64,000 nucleotides of DNA from an uncultured Candidatus Melainabacteria bacterium (GTDB taxonomy: Bacteria > Cyanobacteriota > Vampirovibrionia > Gastranaerophilales > Gastranaerophilaceae), in contig CAKVLI010000001.1 of the NCBI GenBank assembly GCA_934757155.1, positions 372,001-436,000 on the forward strand, given 5' to 3'. The first letter of the stretch is position 1; the number at the start of each line of letters is the position of its first letter. The position numbers were made by a program, and so were the translations under genes. A model generated the notes under the pieces. The model had not been told where the DNA came from and did not search any database. It worked only from the letters and a program-made list of their open reading frames with translations. Below are positions 8,861-17,278 of this stretch, piece by piece.

Positions 8861-9694
8861 ATGAAAAAATTACTTATTTCACTTTTTGCAGTGGGTTTAA
8901 TGGTTATGCCTGCAACTGCTGCTACATGGGTTGCTGCAGACAGAGTTAAAACTGTTGGTGCAAAGATTGTTGAAAAGAACAACTTACCTAAAACCATAAC
9001 TTTCAAAGTTGTAAACGGTGAAGCTGATAACTCAAGCGCAACTTCCACAAACGTTATCTATATCTCAAGCACAGACTTGTCTTATACAGGTAATGACAAC
9101 GAAGTAGCCGGTGTTATCACTAACGAACTCGGACGTATTATTAACGGACAAACTACAAAATCTAAACTCAGAACTATTGCGAAAACTGCTATTAACGATA
9201 AATTGAGCGCAGACAATATTATCACAAGTGCTGCAAACAGCCAATATATCGCAAGTAAAGCATCTTTGAGCGATAACAAAGCTGCTGACATCACAGGTTC
9301 TGACCTTATGATTCAAGCAGGTTATAACCCGCTTGCAATGATTGTTGTTGTAACAAAAATGCCGGGAAGCAGTTTAGAAATTCTTCAAGGCAAACCTTCT
9401 AACTCCGAAAGAGCTATGAACATTTACGATTACTTGACTTACAACTATCCTGCAAAAATAAAAGCAGGATACAACTGCAAAGAATACAAAGCATTCTTGA
9501 CTTATGCTGACCCGATTGTAAAAGACAGAAACTCTAACGCTAAAAAACTTGCTAAGTTTAACAAAATTCAAGCAAAAAATAAAGCTATCAGAGCAAAAAA
9601 TCTTGCACAATACAAAGCTACAGGCATGAGCGGTTGGGATGCTTCATACGAAATTTTGAAAGCACTTTCTGAATCAACAGAGTCTGCTAAGTAA
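8861..9694 (+). CDS. Secreted M48-peptidase-like protein lacking catalytic residues
   Basis: The 277-residue exported protein has a signal peptide at residues 1-21 (cleavage near ATA-A). Residues about 65-160 follow the layout of M48 metallopeptidases: VIYISSTDL, then NEVAGVITNELGRIINGQTT where an active enzyme has HExxH, and later AADITGSDLMIQAGYNPLAM where active enzymes have E(A/R)D and AGYDP. The zinc ligands are replaced: HExxH is NELGR and the third Glu is Ala. It is therefore predicted to be a pseudoprotease, perhaps a periplasmic chaperone or scaffold. The lysine-rich C-terminal tail (about 220-255) is unusual. AAGGAG precedes the ATG, a -10-like TATAAT lies near 8810, and a strong terminator follows. 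Confidence 0.75.
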   Translation: MKKLLISLFAVGLMVMPATAATWVAADRVKTVGAKIVEKNNLPKTITFKVVNGEADNSSATSTNVIYISSTDLSYTGNDNEVAGVITNELGRIINGQTTKSKLRTIAKTAINDKLSADNIITSAANSQYIASKASLSDNKAADITGSDLMIQAGYNPLAMIVVVTKMPGSSLEILQGKPSNSERAMNIYDYLTYNYPAKIKAGYNCKEYKAFLTYADPIVKDRNSNAKKLAKFNKIQAKNKAIRAKNLAQYKATGMSGWDASYEILKALSESTESAK

Positions 9695-9716
9695 GATAGA
9701 TTTTGAGAAGATTATT

Positions 9717-9748
9717 CAGTGGGCGAGCTTCGCTCGCCCACTGTTTTT
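9717..9748 (+). terminator. Terminator of the M48-like gene
   Basis: Perfect 11-bp stem CAGTGGGCGAG/CTCGCCCACTG with a CTTCG loop, followed by TTTTT. Confidence 0.93.
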
Positions 9749-9753
9749 ATGTG

Positions 9754-9840
9754 GGTGGGAATCACTACGTTTTTCCCACCCTACGTTCTCAGACACGCCA
9801 AACTAGTAGTCTTAACCTACCAACCCTATACATTTACCCC
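9754..9840. repeat. B palindrome plus D element running into lipA
   Basis: The B palindrome GGTGGGAA...TTCCCACC is at 9754-9780. The D element lies at 9795-9840, read on the minus strand as GGGGTAAATGTATAGGG then TTGGTAGG. The last nine sense codons and the stop of lipA lie in it. Confidence 0.8.
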
Positions 9841-10672
9841 AGGAGTTTTTGGCTTGATATGAGCTTCTGACCAGAGGTCCTATTTGGTAATTCTTTATTC
9901 CGACTTTTTGCGCAAGTTTTTTTAGCTCTTCAAACTCTTCCGGAGTATAAAATTTCGCGACTTCAAGATGTTTTTTCGACGGTTGAATGTATTGACCTAT
10001 TGTTACGATATCTAAACCTGCGTTTTTAAGGTCTATAAGAGTTTCTTCAATTTGTTCAAGAGTTTCTCCGAGTCCGACCATTAATCCTGATTTTGTGATT
10101 ATGTCGGAGTTGTCTTTAACATATTTAAGCACTTCTATTGAGGTTTCGTAGTTTCCTTGTGGTCTTGCGGTTTTGAACAAGGATTTTACGGTTTCAATGT
10201 TGTGGTTAAAAACGTCAGGATGAACTTTTATTATTGTATTTAGCGCGTCTTTGTTTCCGCGAAAATCCGGTGTCAGAATTTCAATTTTTGCGTCAGAAAC
10301 CTTGCGTATTTCTTCTATACAGTTTTTAAAATGCTCTGCGCCACCGTCAGGAAGGTCATCACGCGTGACTGATGTTAGTACGGCAAATTTTAGTCCCAGC
10401 TCTTTAACGGCCTCTGCGATATGAGCAGGTTCTTGTGGGTCGAGTGGCTTTGGGCGAGCTGTTCCGATGTTACAGTAACGGCAATTGCGGGTGCAAACAT
10501 CTCCCATAATCAAAAAAGTTGCGGTGTTATGAGAATAGCATTCGCTTTTGTTCGGACAGCGAGCGCCGTCACAGACTGTGTTTAGGCATTTTGTTTTCAA
10601 AATCTTTCTTACGGTTTTTGTTTTTTCGGTATCAATAATCGGTCGTTTTAAATATTCCGGCAATCTTTGCAT
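9812..10672 (-). CDS. lipA: Lipoyl synthase
   Basis: Radical-SAM enzyme (286 residues) that inserts two sulfurs into octanoyl-protein to make lipoate for 2-oxoacid dehydrogenases or the glycine cleavage H protein. It shows the N-terminal auxiliary-cluster motif C-x4-C-x5-C (CDGARCPNKSEC), the radical-SAM motif CTRNCRYC, and the conserved C-terminal PLVRSS. The ATG follows immediately on the stop codon of the sensor kinase gene, so the three minus-strand genes form an operon. Oddity: the final residues WGKCIGLVG are encoded by a D-type repeat, not by ordinary lipA sequence; family members normally end shortly after RSSYxA. The tail lies outside the catalytic core, so activity is probably kept. 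Confidence 0.95.
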   Translation of the reverse strand: MQRLPEYLKRPIIDTEKTKTVRKILKTKCLNTVCDGARCPNKSECYSHNTATFLIMGDVCTRNCRYCNIGTARPKPLDPQEPAHIAEAVKELGLKFAVLTSVTRDDLPDGGAEHFKNCIEEIRKVSDAKIEILTPDFRGNKDALNTIIKVHPDVFNHNIETVKSLFKTARPQGNYETSIEVLKYVKDNSDIITKSGLMVGLGETLEQIEETLIDLKNAGLDIVTIGQYIQPSKKHLEVAKFYTPEEFEELKKLAQKVGIKNYQIGPLVRSSYQAKNSWGKCIGLVG

Positions 10673-12364
10673 TTATGTATAAACCTCTTCTTCTTTTGCA
10701 AGCGGCATGTAGACTTTAACACAGAAACCGCATTCTTCATTTGAATAAACACGGATTTCCCCATCCATTGCTTCAATGAGTCCTTTTACGATAAACAAAC
10801 CGAGCCCTGTGCCTCTTGTGGTACGTGTTGTGGAGTCGTCTATTCTGGTAAATTTATCAAACAGTGTTTTTAATTTTTCACGCGGAATTATGTCGTAATC
10901 GTTCTTGACGCTTATAACAAGCCTGTTTTCACGAAGTTCGTAGTCCAGAGTTATAGGAGAATCTCCTTTTGAGTATTTAATAGCGTTTTCAATCAGGTTG
11001 ACAAAAACTTGTTCGATTCTGTCGCTGTCTGCGAGGATTTGTGCATCGCATTTGTCAATATTATTAATTATTTCTTTATTTGAGTCGTTTTTAACCAAGA
11101 GGATTGAATTTTCTATTATGGAACCAATAGCGACGGGTTTTATGTCAAAATTTAGTCGTGTGCCTTCTATATCAGGGATTACGAGGATATCTTCAATCAT
11201 GCGTTTTAGACGTTCGGCCTGTTTTTTAATGATTTTTAGAGATTTTTGTTTTGTTTCGTTATCGATTTCAATATCTTGTCTTAGGAGTCTTGAAGTATAG
11301 CCTTGAATACTTGTAAGCGGAGTTCTAAACTCGTGGCTTACTGTATCAATCATATTTGAGCGGAATTCGTTCAGTTGTTTCAGTTCTTTATTCTTTTTCT
11401 TCAATTGAATATAAGATTTATGGATTTGAGCAACCATTCGGTTAAATTCGTTTCCAAGAAACACGATTTCAAACGGAGTGAAAATATTTGTAAGAAGACG
11501 GATTCGTCTTTCGTAATTCCCTTTGGAAATTGCGATTATAGCTTTGAACAACTGGCGAATGTTAATGTATAGATATGACGTATAAAGCCCTACGACGAAA
11601 AATACGACCAGTACGGTGATAAGAATTGAGAGCAGGATTTTGTCACGGTTATAGTCGATTGTGTGCTTTGTAACGTCTTCTGTCGTGTTTACGATGATTG
11701 TAACTTCCGGATCCGTCATTTTGTGGTAAGCAAGCGGTTGGTTTTTGACTTTTCCATAAAGAACCGTTTTATCGTTTTGAAGTTTTTTCGGAAGTTGAGC
11801 CATACTGTTTTTGAAAATATCTTCTTCATAGTTTATTGAAGCAATAAGCCTGTTTTCTTCCCCTGCAAGAATGTAGACCTGTCTTTTTTCTTGATTAAGA
11901 GTTTTAAACAATCTGTTTTTAAGGTTTTCCAAATCAAGCACGGCGACAAGATAAGTCCCGTTTTTCAACTCTTTTGCAAAAACCGCTCTATCATTTTGGA
12001 TTTCGTATTTTTCGTAGTTTTTCAACTCATTTTTAGGAACGATGTCCAGTTCTTTGTAAAAGGTGAAATTTTCCAAAATGGTATCAAGGTAGTTATCTGC
12101 TTTTTCCGGAGAATTGTAGTATTCGAGGGTTGAACTGATTTGTGCAAGCTCTGTGTCTATGGAGTTTTTGAATACTTCAATTTCTTCTGATACAACATTT
12201 GCAATCATTATGGCTGCATCTTTGAGCTGCGCTCTGTTTGATTGCTGGTTGATGTTATTTATGACAAAACCGCTGATTGTCATGGGAATAATCACGGCAA
12301 AAAAGATTACTATAATAATCTGTTCTGCGATTTTTAATCTTCTTTTGCTGAAAAATTTTGCCAT
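10673..12364 (-). CDS. Membrane sensor histidine kinase
   Basis: The 563-residue kinase of a two-component pair has a first transmembrane helix at about 14-34, an extracytoplasmic sensing region to about 240 and a second helix at about 243-267. A HAMP-like linker with coiled coil follows, then the HisKA phospho-acceptor (SHEFRTPLTSIQGY, near 342), an ATPase N-box (NLIENAIKYSKG) and a G-box (RGTGLGLFIVKGLIEA). All key catalytic residues are present. The response regulator gene lies 8 bases upstream and lipA abuts downstream. The sensing domain is probably dCache/PAS-like but unassigned; the stimulus is unknown. Linkage to lipA suggests, but does not prove, a metabolic or envelope signal. Confidence 0.93.
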   Translation of the reverse strand: MAKFFSKRRLKIAEQIIIVIFFAVIIPMTISGFVINNINQQSNRAQLKDAAIMIANVVSEEIEVFKNSIDTELAQISSTLEYYNSPEKADNYLDTILENFTFYKELDIVPKNELKNYEKYEIQNDRAVFAKELKNGTYLVAVLDLENLKNRLFKTLNQEKRQVYILAGEENRLIASINYEEDIFKNSMAQLPKKLQNDKTVLYGKVKNQPLAYHKMTDPEVTIIVNTTEDVTKHTIDYNRDKILLSILITVLVVFFVVGLYTSYLYINIRQLFKAIIAISKGNYERRIRLLTNIFTPFEIVFLGNEFNRMVAQIHKSYIQLKKKNKELKQLNEFRSNMIDTVSHEFRTPLTSIQGYTSRLLRQDIEIDNETKQKSLKIIKKQAERLKRMIEDILVIPDIEGTRLNFDIKPVAIGSIIENSILLVKNDSNKEIINNIDKCDAQILADSDRIEQVFVNLIENAIKYSKGDSPITLDYELRENRLVISVKNDYDIIPREKLKTLFDKFTRIDDSTTRTTRGTGLGLFIVKGLIEAMDGEIRVYSNEECGFCVKVYMPLAKEEEVYT

Positions 12365-12372
12365 AAAACTTC

Positions 12373-13092
12373 CTATGCGTTTACAAAATCTCCAAACGGA
12401 GTAAGTTTGTAGCCTACGTTTGTTACTGTATGCAAGTATTTTGGATTTTTAGAATCCGGCTCAATTTTGTTTCTCAAACCACCTACGTGAACTCTAAGCA
12501 TGCGCACATCTTCATCCCTGTCATAACCCCAAACCTCTTCAAGCAGAGTTGCAAGAGTTACGGCTTTGTTGAAATGCTGCATCAGACAGTAGAGAATTTC
12601 AAACTCTGTCGGAGTCAGTTTAACTTTTTTGTTCAATATTACGGCTTCTAATGTGTCAGGGAAAATTTCGATTTCACCTACATCAAGGATTTCTGTTGAG
12701 CCGAGAGTTTCGACTTGTGGCTCATTACGCCTTAATAGTACACGAATTCTAAGCAAGACTTCTTGAACATCAAAAGGTTTTACCAAATAATCATCCGCAC
12801 CGCTGTCAAATCCGCTGGTTTTGTCGCCGATTGTGCCTTTTGCGGTCAGCATAAGTATCGGAACATTGATTTTAGCCTGACGAATATTTTTGCAAACATC
12901 AAATCCATTCATTTTCGGCATCATGACATCAAGCAAAATCAAGTCGTATCTGTTATTTAAGGCTTTGTTCAAACCTTCCATTCCGTCGGAGGCTGTATCT
13001 GTGAAGTAGCCGCTTGATGAGATATCAAACTCAAGCAAGTCTCTGATTTCTGTATCATCATCAACGATTAGTATTCTTTTTTTCTCGCTCAT
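12373..13092 (-). CDS. OmpR/PhoB-family response regulator
   Basis: The 239-residue protein has a receiver domain at about 5-120 with acidic pocket VDDD, phospho-acceptor Asp in LILLDVMMPKMNG and Lys in YLVKPFD, and a C-terminal winged-helix DNA-binding domain at about 140-235 (LTPTEFEILYCLMQH... VHVGGLRNKIEP). It is the partner of the downstream kinase. AAGGGG precedes the ATG. Winged-helix regulators of this type bind direct repeats as dimers; no target is obvious in the window. Confidence 0.95.
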   Translation of the reverse strand: MSEKKRILIVDDDTEIRDLLEFDISSSGYFTDTASDGMEGLNKALNNRYDLILLDVMMPKMNGFDVCKNIRQAKINVPILMLTAKGTIGDKTSGFDSGADDYLVKPFDVQEVLLRIRVLLRRNEPQVETLGSTEILDVGEIEIFPDTLEAVILNKKVKLTPTEFEILYCLMQHFNKAVTLATLLEEVWGYDRDEDVRMLRVHVGGLRNKIEPDSKNPKYLHTVTNVGYKLTPFGDFVNA

Positions 13093-13147
13093 AAACTATA
13101 CCCCTTAAGAATATTTTACGGGAATTGAGAGGAGTTTGCAATATTTA

Positions 13148-13945
13148 TTAGAACTTTCCAACCCAAAAATTGTGCATGATTTTATCAAGTTCATCTTTTT
13201 TAGAAAGTTTTTCAAAAAGGTTGTACTTCTTGTAAGGTCCATGTTTAAACGGGTTTGAGGTTGGGATTAATGTTTTTTCATCAATATGCTCTACTATTCT
13301 TTTGGACATGTCGCAGGCGACAGCTTCGAAAACATCTGTTGTTGCGTATTCGCAGACATGGTTTTTGATTAACGGGATATATTCATTAGTGATATCGTCT
13401 GAGATGAGTTTTTTTACATATTCTTTAACATTAAAGTTGTTGAGAAGATGGTCAATATGTGCAGCATGCGCAAACTCGTGCAATGTCAGATGTAAAAAGA
13501 ACGGAGATGGTTGGTCGCCGGACTCATAAAGCATATCAGACATAATATCATACTCATTCATTGTGTAATGTTCTCGTTTATCAAAAAATACAGTGCCTAT
13601 CGGGTAAATTGTGTTGTCATTTTCGTAGGCGGTTGTGGGTACGGTTGCTGTTGCTCCAAATGCATCTTCTAATTCATCACCTATTTTTACGAAATCTTTG
13701 ACGAAAACACCTTTGGGTAAACCCAAATTAAGCTTATACATTGAATTCAAGTGTTTTATTAAATTTAGGCACTTTAGAGAACAGTATGCAAAAAATTTCT
13801 CCCCTTGAAAATCAGTCGGGATATTATTTTTGCGAAACTCTTTTTGGATTTTCGCGATATCGCATCTTTGAATCTCTTTAGCAATTTGCCTCGTGATACC
13901 GTATCCAAAGGTCGGGTTTGTGTTTGTGGTTTGTGTAATCTTCAT
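13148..13945 (-). CDS. Putative HExxH zinc metallopeptidase with short FG-type N-terminus
   Basis: The 265-residue protein carries one clear motif, LHEFAHAAHIDHLL near residues 155-168, which contains HEFAH, the zincin HExxH. A following His (HxxHxxH spacing) or the Glu of VFEAVACDM about 55 residues later could be the third ligand. Its N-terminus MKITQTTNTNPTFGYG resembles those of the proteins at 1067, 53489 and 57520. No signal peptide is present. An ATG 54 bases further upstream lies in a B palindrome and is rejected as start; a TATAAC box lies just before the chosen ATG. Family unassigned; peptidase activity is inferred. Confidence 0.6.
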   Translation of the reverse strand: MKITQTTNTNPTFGYGITRQIAKEIQRCDIAKIQKEFRKNNIPTDFQGEKFFAYCSLKCLNLIKHLNSMYKLNLGLPKGVFVKDFVKIGDELEDAFGATATVPTTAYENDNTIYPIGTVFFDKREHYTMNEYDIMSDMLYESGDQPSPFFLHLTLHEFAHAAHIDHLLNNFNVKEYVKKLISDDITNEYIPLIKNHVCEYATTDVFEAVACDMSKRIVEHIDEKTLIPTSNPFKHGPYKKYNLFEKLSKKDELDKIMHNFWVGKF

Positions 13946-13987
13946 ACAAGTTATAAAACATGTGAAAAAATATTTTGCTAGTTTTGT

Positions 13988-14338
13988 GGTGGGAATCATT
14001 TCATTTTTCCCACCTTACATCTACTTTCTCTCAGTTATCGGTGCGCAAGTGTGCGCACCCTACCGACTGACTCGTCATTCTGAGGCTTTAGCCGAAGAAT
14101 CGCAGGGTTAGATAAAATAAACGCCAAGACCTTGCGATCCTTCGCATACGCTCAGGATGACGGGGGTAAATTATGTCCAAAGCTCTTGGTCACTTGATTA
14201 CTTAGTCACCTGTTCACTAAAATACACTAAACTAGTAGTTATGACCTACCAGTCCTATATATTTACCCCCCCTCCATTCCGGAGGACGTTAAGCTTGTAG
14301 TCTTGACCAATCAGCTCAATGTATTTACCCCCCCCATT
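13988..14338. repeat. Intergenic repeat mosaic (B, A, C, D, D)
   Basis: The order is as follows. The B palindrome is at 13988-14014, the A palindrome at 14040-14059, and a CATTCTGAGGCTTTAGCCG hairpin unit at about 14073-14105. A CTTCGCATACGCTCAGGATG unit lies at about 14134-14162 and a 'tggtcacttgattacttagtcac' unit near 14188. Two tandem D elements at 14228-14338 are read on the minus strand (C7 and C8 tracts on plus). No gene is supported in this stretch. Confidence 0.85.
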
Positions 14339-14425
14339 GTGTATTTTTGTAAACCTGTGAAGCATTGATTTTACTGTATAAGTATAAGATTTCTCCAACT
14401 AAAGTATAAAGTTTTCAAAAAACAT

Positions 14426-14452
14426 TAAAGTTTTGAAAATTTATGCCGTTAT
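14426..14452 (+). promoter_or_regulatory. Sigma-28 (FliA)-type flagellar promoter
   Basis: TAAAGTTT (14426-14433), exactly 11 bases, then GCCGTTAT (14445-14452). This matches the known FliA consensus TAAAGTTT-N11-GCCGATAA except for one base. An identical pair with identical spacing is at 36056. It drives the HD-GYP-like gene at 14492. Confidence 0.88.
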
Positions 14453-14491
14453 ATAAGATATAAGATTATTCTCATGTAGGAAGGAAACAAA

Positions 14492-15859
14492 ATGGTTGAT
14501 AAAGAAGAAAACGGAGCTTCACTCTTCAGCAGAACACTGGATATTATGGAAAATGACCCGCTTGAAGAATTTTTCGCATTGAATATGGGCGATTTTGTTT
14601 CTGAATACTTGATTTCAGAAGATTTGGCTAATAAAATCGGCAAGAGTGCGAAGGATAAGACTCAAAAGCTTAAATCTCAGCTCAAGGAGCTTGTATCAAT
14701 ATATTCGCTTGATAACACACTTTGCGTTCTCGGATTTGATTCAAGTGATGAGTATGTGGTTTACAATTCTATCGCTAAGACACTTACTCAAATTCTTGAC
14801 GTAGACGCATGTCATATTTATTTGACCAAGGAGTTTACGAGGGGTTTGGATTTTGATGACAAAGCTCTCGGGTTAGTTGGTTCATCTATTGATTTCGATG
14901 AAGATATTTATGCAAAGAAACTCGGGTATTCAAAGGATGATAAATCAATTGTTTTGAAGGCTTTCAATACTTTAGAAAAAGTTCAGATTAAGGATGTATC
15001 AACAATTGACAACTTTGTTCCTAAGTATGAATTGAGAGAATATGATGTTAAATCTTTAGCAGTTGTTCCTATGCATAACAATGCTTATGTTGTGGGTGTT
15101 ATTGTTATTGAAAACTACAAAGAAAAAACTATTAAAAGAGCATATATGAACTTGCTTGAAACTATTGCAAGACTTTTCGGAACTTCAATGCACCTTCAAA
15201 AAACAATTGAAATGGCAGAAGATTTAATCGCTGATGACCATATTTTCCCTGAGGAATTGCAGCATATGAGAGCAGAATTGACTGCACTTATTGGTGATTT
15301 AGGTTCATGGCAGCAGGCTTTTGTTGAAAGATTGGCGAAGGCTGTGGACGAAAAGGGTCAGTATAAAGTTGCTCACTCACAGAAAACGGCTGAGCTTTCT
15401 AAGAAATTGTGTAAACAATTAGGCTTGAACGAAAAGACTACCGATTTGGTTTACTATGCAGGTTTGTTACAGAATATCGGTAAGATTACTTTGCCGGAAT
15501 CATTGTTTACGAACAAAGGAAAGTTATCTAAAGAAGATTGGGAAAAACTTCAAAATCACCCGAATGTCGGTGTTAACTTGTTGATGAATATTAACTTCTT
15601 GTCAGAAGTTATTCCGTATATTCATTATCACAAAGAACGCTGGGACGGAAAGGGTGAGCCTGAAGGTTTGAGCGGTAATTCAATCCCATTTGGTTCAAGA
15701 ATAATCGCTGTTGCTGACGCTTATACAGCCATGACTTCCGATAGATCTTATCGTGATGCAATGTCACAGGAGGATGCTCTTAAGATAATGAGAGAAGAAG
15801 CGGGTGTTAAGTGGGACCCTGATGTTGTCAACGCTCTCTTTGAGGTCTTAAATAAATAA
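14492..15859 (+). CDS. GAF and degenerate HD-GYP domain protein, sigma-28 controlled
   Basis: The 455-residue protein has a GAF-like sensory domain at about 75-235 (LTQILDVDACHIYL ... SLAVVPMHNNAYVVGVIVIENY) and an HD-GYP-type domain at about 270-450. HD-GYP enzymes hydrolyse cyclic di-GMP. Here the metal-binding HD of the usual LLHDIGK is replaced, giving GLLQNIGKI, and GYP is GEP. HYHKERWDGKG and IIAVADAYTAMTSDRSYR are kept. It is therefore probably a non-catalytic c-di-GMP receptor or regulator. It has no transmembrane segment. The FliA-type promoter places it in the motility regulon; AGGAAGGAAA is its ribosome site. Confidence 0.85.
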   Translation: MVDKEENGASLFSRTLDIMENDPLEEFFALNMGDFVSEYLISEDLANKIGKSAKDKTQKLKSQLKELVSIYSLDNTLCVLGFDSSDEYVVYNSIAKTLTQILDVDACHIYLTKEFTRGLDFDDKALGLVGSSIDFDEDIYAKKLGYSKDDKSIVLKAFNTLEKVQIKDVSTIDNFVPKYELREYDVKSLAVVPMHNNAYVVGVIVIENYKEKTIKRAYMNLLETIARLFGTSMHLQKTIEMAEDLIADDHIFPEELQHMRAELTALIGDLGSWQQAFVERLAKAVDEKGQYKVAHSQKTAELSKKLCKQLGLNEKTTDLVYYAGLLQNIGKITLPESLFTNKGKLSKEDWEKLQNHPNVGVNLLMNINFLSEVIPYIHYHKERWDGKGEPEGLSGNSIPFGSRIIAVADAYTAMTSDRSYRDAMSQEDALKIMREEAGVKWDPDVVNALFEVLNK

Positions 15860-15868
15860 CACATAGAA

Positions 15869-15897
15869 TTGACTTCCTCGGTTTTTAGACATAAAAT
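15869..15897 (+). promoter_or_regulatory. Sigma-70 promoter of the 65-residue protein gene
   Basis: TTGACT (15869-15874), 17 bases, TAAAAT (15892-15897). AAAGGAGG follows before the ATG at 15920. Confidence 0.75.
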
Positions 15898-15919
15898 CTA
15901 AGACAAAAGGAGGTTTTCT

Positions 15920-16117
15920 ATGTATCAGGTTTATTTAGACAGACCGACTGCTTTTGAGCCGGATATGGCAGGCGAGTTTAAGGATTTGGATAAAGCGATT
16001 GAGTTTGCGCAAAAAGCTAAATCTGAAGATGACGAAATAACTTACACTATCGAAGAGACAAACGGATGTGTAAACAGTTATGGAGAGCAGATTACAAGGG
16101 TTGTAAAACGCGGATAA
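15920..16117 (+). CDS. Small conserved-looking hypothetical protein (65 residues)
   Basis: An acidic 65-residue protein with alternating strands and one helix (FKDLDKAIEFAQKAK). It has no Cys pair, signal or membrane segment, and the family is not recognised. It is well supported as a gene: a near-consensus promoter, a perfect AAAGGAGG ribosome site, and a strong terminator immediately after the stop. The strong expression signals suggest an abundant product. Confidence 0.8.
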   Translation: MYQVYLDRPTAFEPDMAGEFKDLDKAIEFAQKAKSEDDEITYTIEETNGCVNSYGEQITRVVKRG

Positions 16118-16142
16118 AAAAAGAGCCTTAAGGCTCTTTTTT
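16116..16142. terminator. Bidirectional terminator between convergent genes
   Basis: AAAAAAGAGCC-TTAA-GGCTCTTTTTT. It serves the 65-residue gene on plus and the coiled-coil gene on minus, whose stop codon touches its edge. Confidence 0.92.
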
Positions 16143-16743
16143 AGTTCATCTTAAAATCTTGTGCAAACTCCGGACGTTGGTTTGTGTAATTCCCCGGCAT
16201 TTGTTCATCGGATTCCGCTCTGCGTCTCTCCAATTGAACTTGACCGTTTTTAACAATTTCTTGAAGTTGGTTCAAGTTTTGTTCCAAACTTACTAAAACT
16301 TGTTCTGCGTATACAGATGCACCGTCTTTTGTTCTCAAAGCTTCATCAATAGCTTGATTTCTTACTGATTCAGCTTCTTCAAGAGATTTACGTTTAATAT
16401 CTTCGCAATCAGTAATAACTTGTTCTTTAATCTTTTCAGCTTCTCTTTGAACAGCTCTTAACAAATCAGATTCGCTGAGAAGTCTGTTAGCTTCGGCTTG
16501 TGCGTCTGCGATAATCTTTTCTGCTCTTTGTTGTGCTTCATACTGAAGTTCGTCTTTTCTTCTCAACAAAGCTCTTGCTTCCTTGATTTCATCAGGAAGT
16601 GCAGCATATAATCTGTCCAAAATATTGGTTACGGTATCTTTTTTTACTACTGTAAAGCAATAACCCAAAAGAGGAAAACCTTTGTCTAAAGCTTCTTCAA
16701 GTTCATTCATTAAACCGTAAATAACATCTTGCTGTGAATTCAT
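16141..16743 (-). CDS. Coiled-coil protein of unknown function
   Basis: This 200-residue protein is rich in Ala, Glu, Lys and Arg. The central part (about 60-165) is predicted long helix or coiled coil (RRKDELQYEAQQRAEKIIAD, EAEKIKEQVITDCEDIKRKS), similar in composition to ATP-synthase subunit b or DivIVA-type stalks, but without the membrane anchor of the former. The tail from about 180 is polar and disordered. It probably has a scaffolding or cell-division role; nothing more can be said. GGAG precedes the ATG. Confidence 0.6.
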   Translation of the reverse strand: MNSQQDVIYGLMNELEEALDKGFPLLGYCFTVVKKDTVTNILDRLYAALPDEIKEARALLRRKDELQYEAQQRAEKIIADAQAEANRLLSESDLLRAVQREAEKIKEQVITDCEDIKRKSLEEAESVRNQAIDEALRTKDGASVYAEQVLVSLEQNLNQLQEIVKNGQVQLERRRAESDEQMPGNYTNQRPEFAQDFKMN

Positions 16744-16810
16744 TTTTTACTCCGTACATTAATTATGATAGTTACCAGAATTGTACAACAAACAATTGTC
16801 AAAAGTCAAT

Positions 16811-17197
16811 CTACGACATGCCTGCATCTTCTCTGAATATTGCTCTGATATCTCTTTCATAAGCTGATACGAGAGTAGTTATAATTTGGGTGGCTTCTTT
16901 GTAATTCACCAAATATTGATTGGAAGAAAGCGGAAATTTTCGTTTCAAAACTTCTAAAAGGTGTGCATACATTATTTGGCTTGTTAGTTTTTTTGCACCG
17001 CGCTTTTTGCCGTAAGATTTGTATTCATCAGGGAAACTTCCTTCAATGCAACAAGTGATATCATCAATACGCGTTTTGCTGATGACTTTCACATGTGCAA
17101 ATGTAAAACTTGCTTCATTGTCTATAACACTGAGCAGCTTTTTTAAGTATTTTCTCGTGTTTACAATTATTTCATCAGGATTTAACGGGTATAACAT
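16811..17197 (-). CDS. Hypothetical protein (128 residues)
   Basis: This is a soluble, mixed alpha/beta protein with a central basic patch (KSYGKKRGAKKLTSQ) and no recognised domain. The start is supported by GGAGAAAG ten bases upstream. It lies on the same strand as the coiled-coil gene, 67 bases away, and divergent from rpe. It may be a small nucleic-acid-binding or regulatory protein, but this is a guess. Confidence 0.6.
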   Translation of the reverse strand: MLYPLNPDEIIVNTRKYLKKLLSVIDNEASFTFAHVKVISKTRIDDITCCIEGSFPDEYKSYGKKRGAKKLTSQIMYAHLLEVLKRKFPLSSNQYLVNYKEATQIITTLVSAYERDIRAIFREDAGMS

Positions 17198-17262
17198 TGG
17201 ACTTTCTCCTTTTTAACGATTATAGCATACTTTTTTTATTCAACACAATAACCAAATTTTTG

Positions 17263-17271
17263 TGCTAAAAT
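17263..17271 (+). promoter_or_regulatory. Extended -10 of rpe, predicted leaderless
   Basis: TG-C-TAAAAT (extended -10) ends 7 bases before the ATG at 17279, and its last two bases overlap the earlier ATG at 17270. This favours 17279 as the start on a leaderless mRNA. Confidence 0.6.
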
Positions 17272-17278
17272 GAACCTG

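Noticed and set aside
13946..13999. Longer N-terminus of the HExxH protein
   Set aside because: The upstream ATG also lies in a B palindrome; the MKITQTT start resembles related N-termini.
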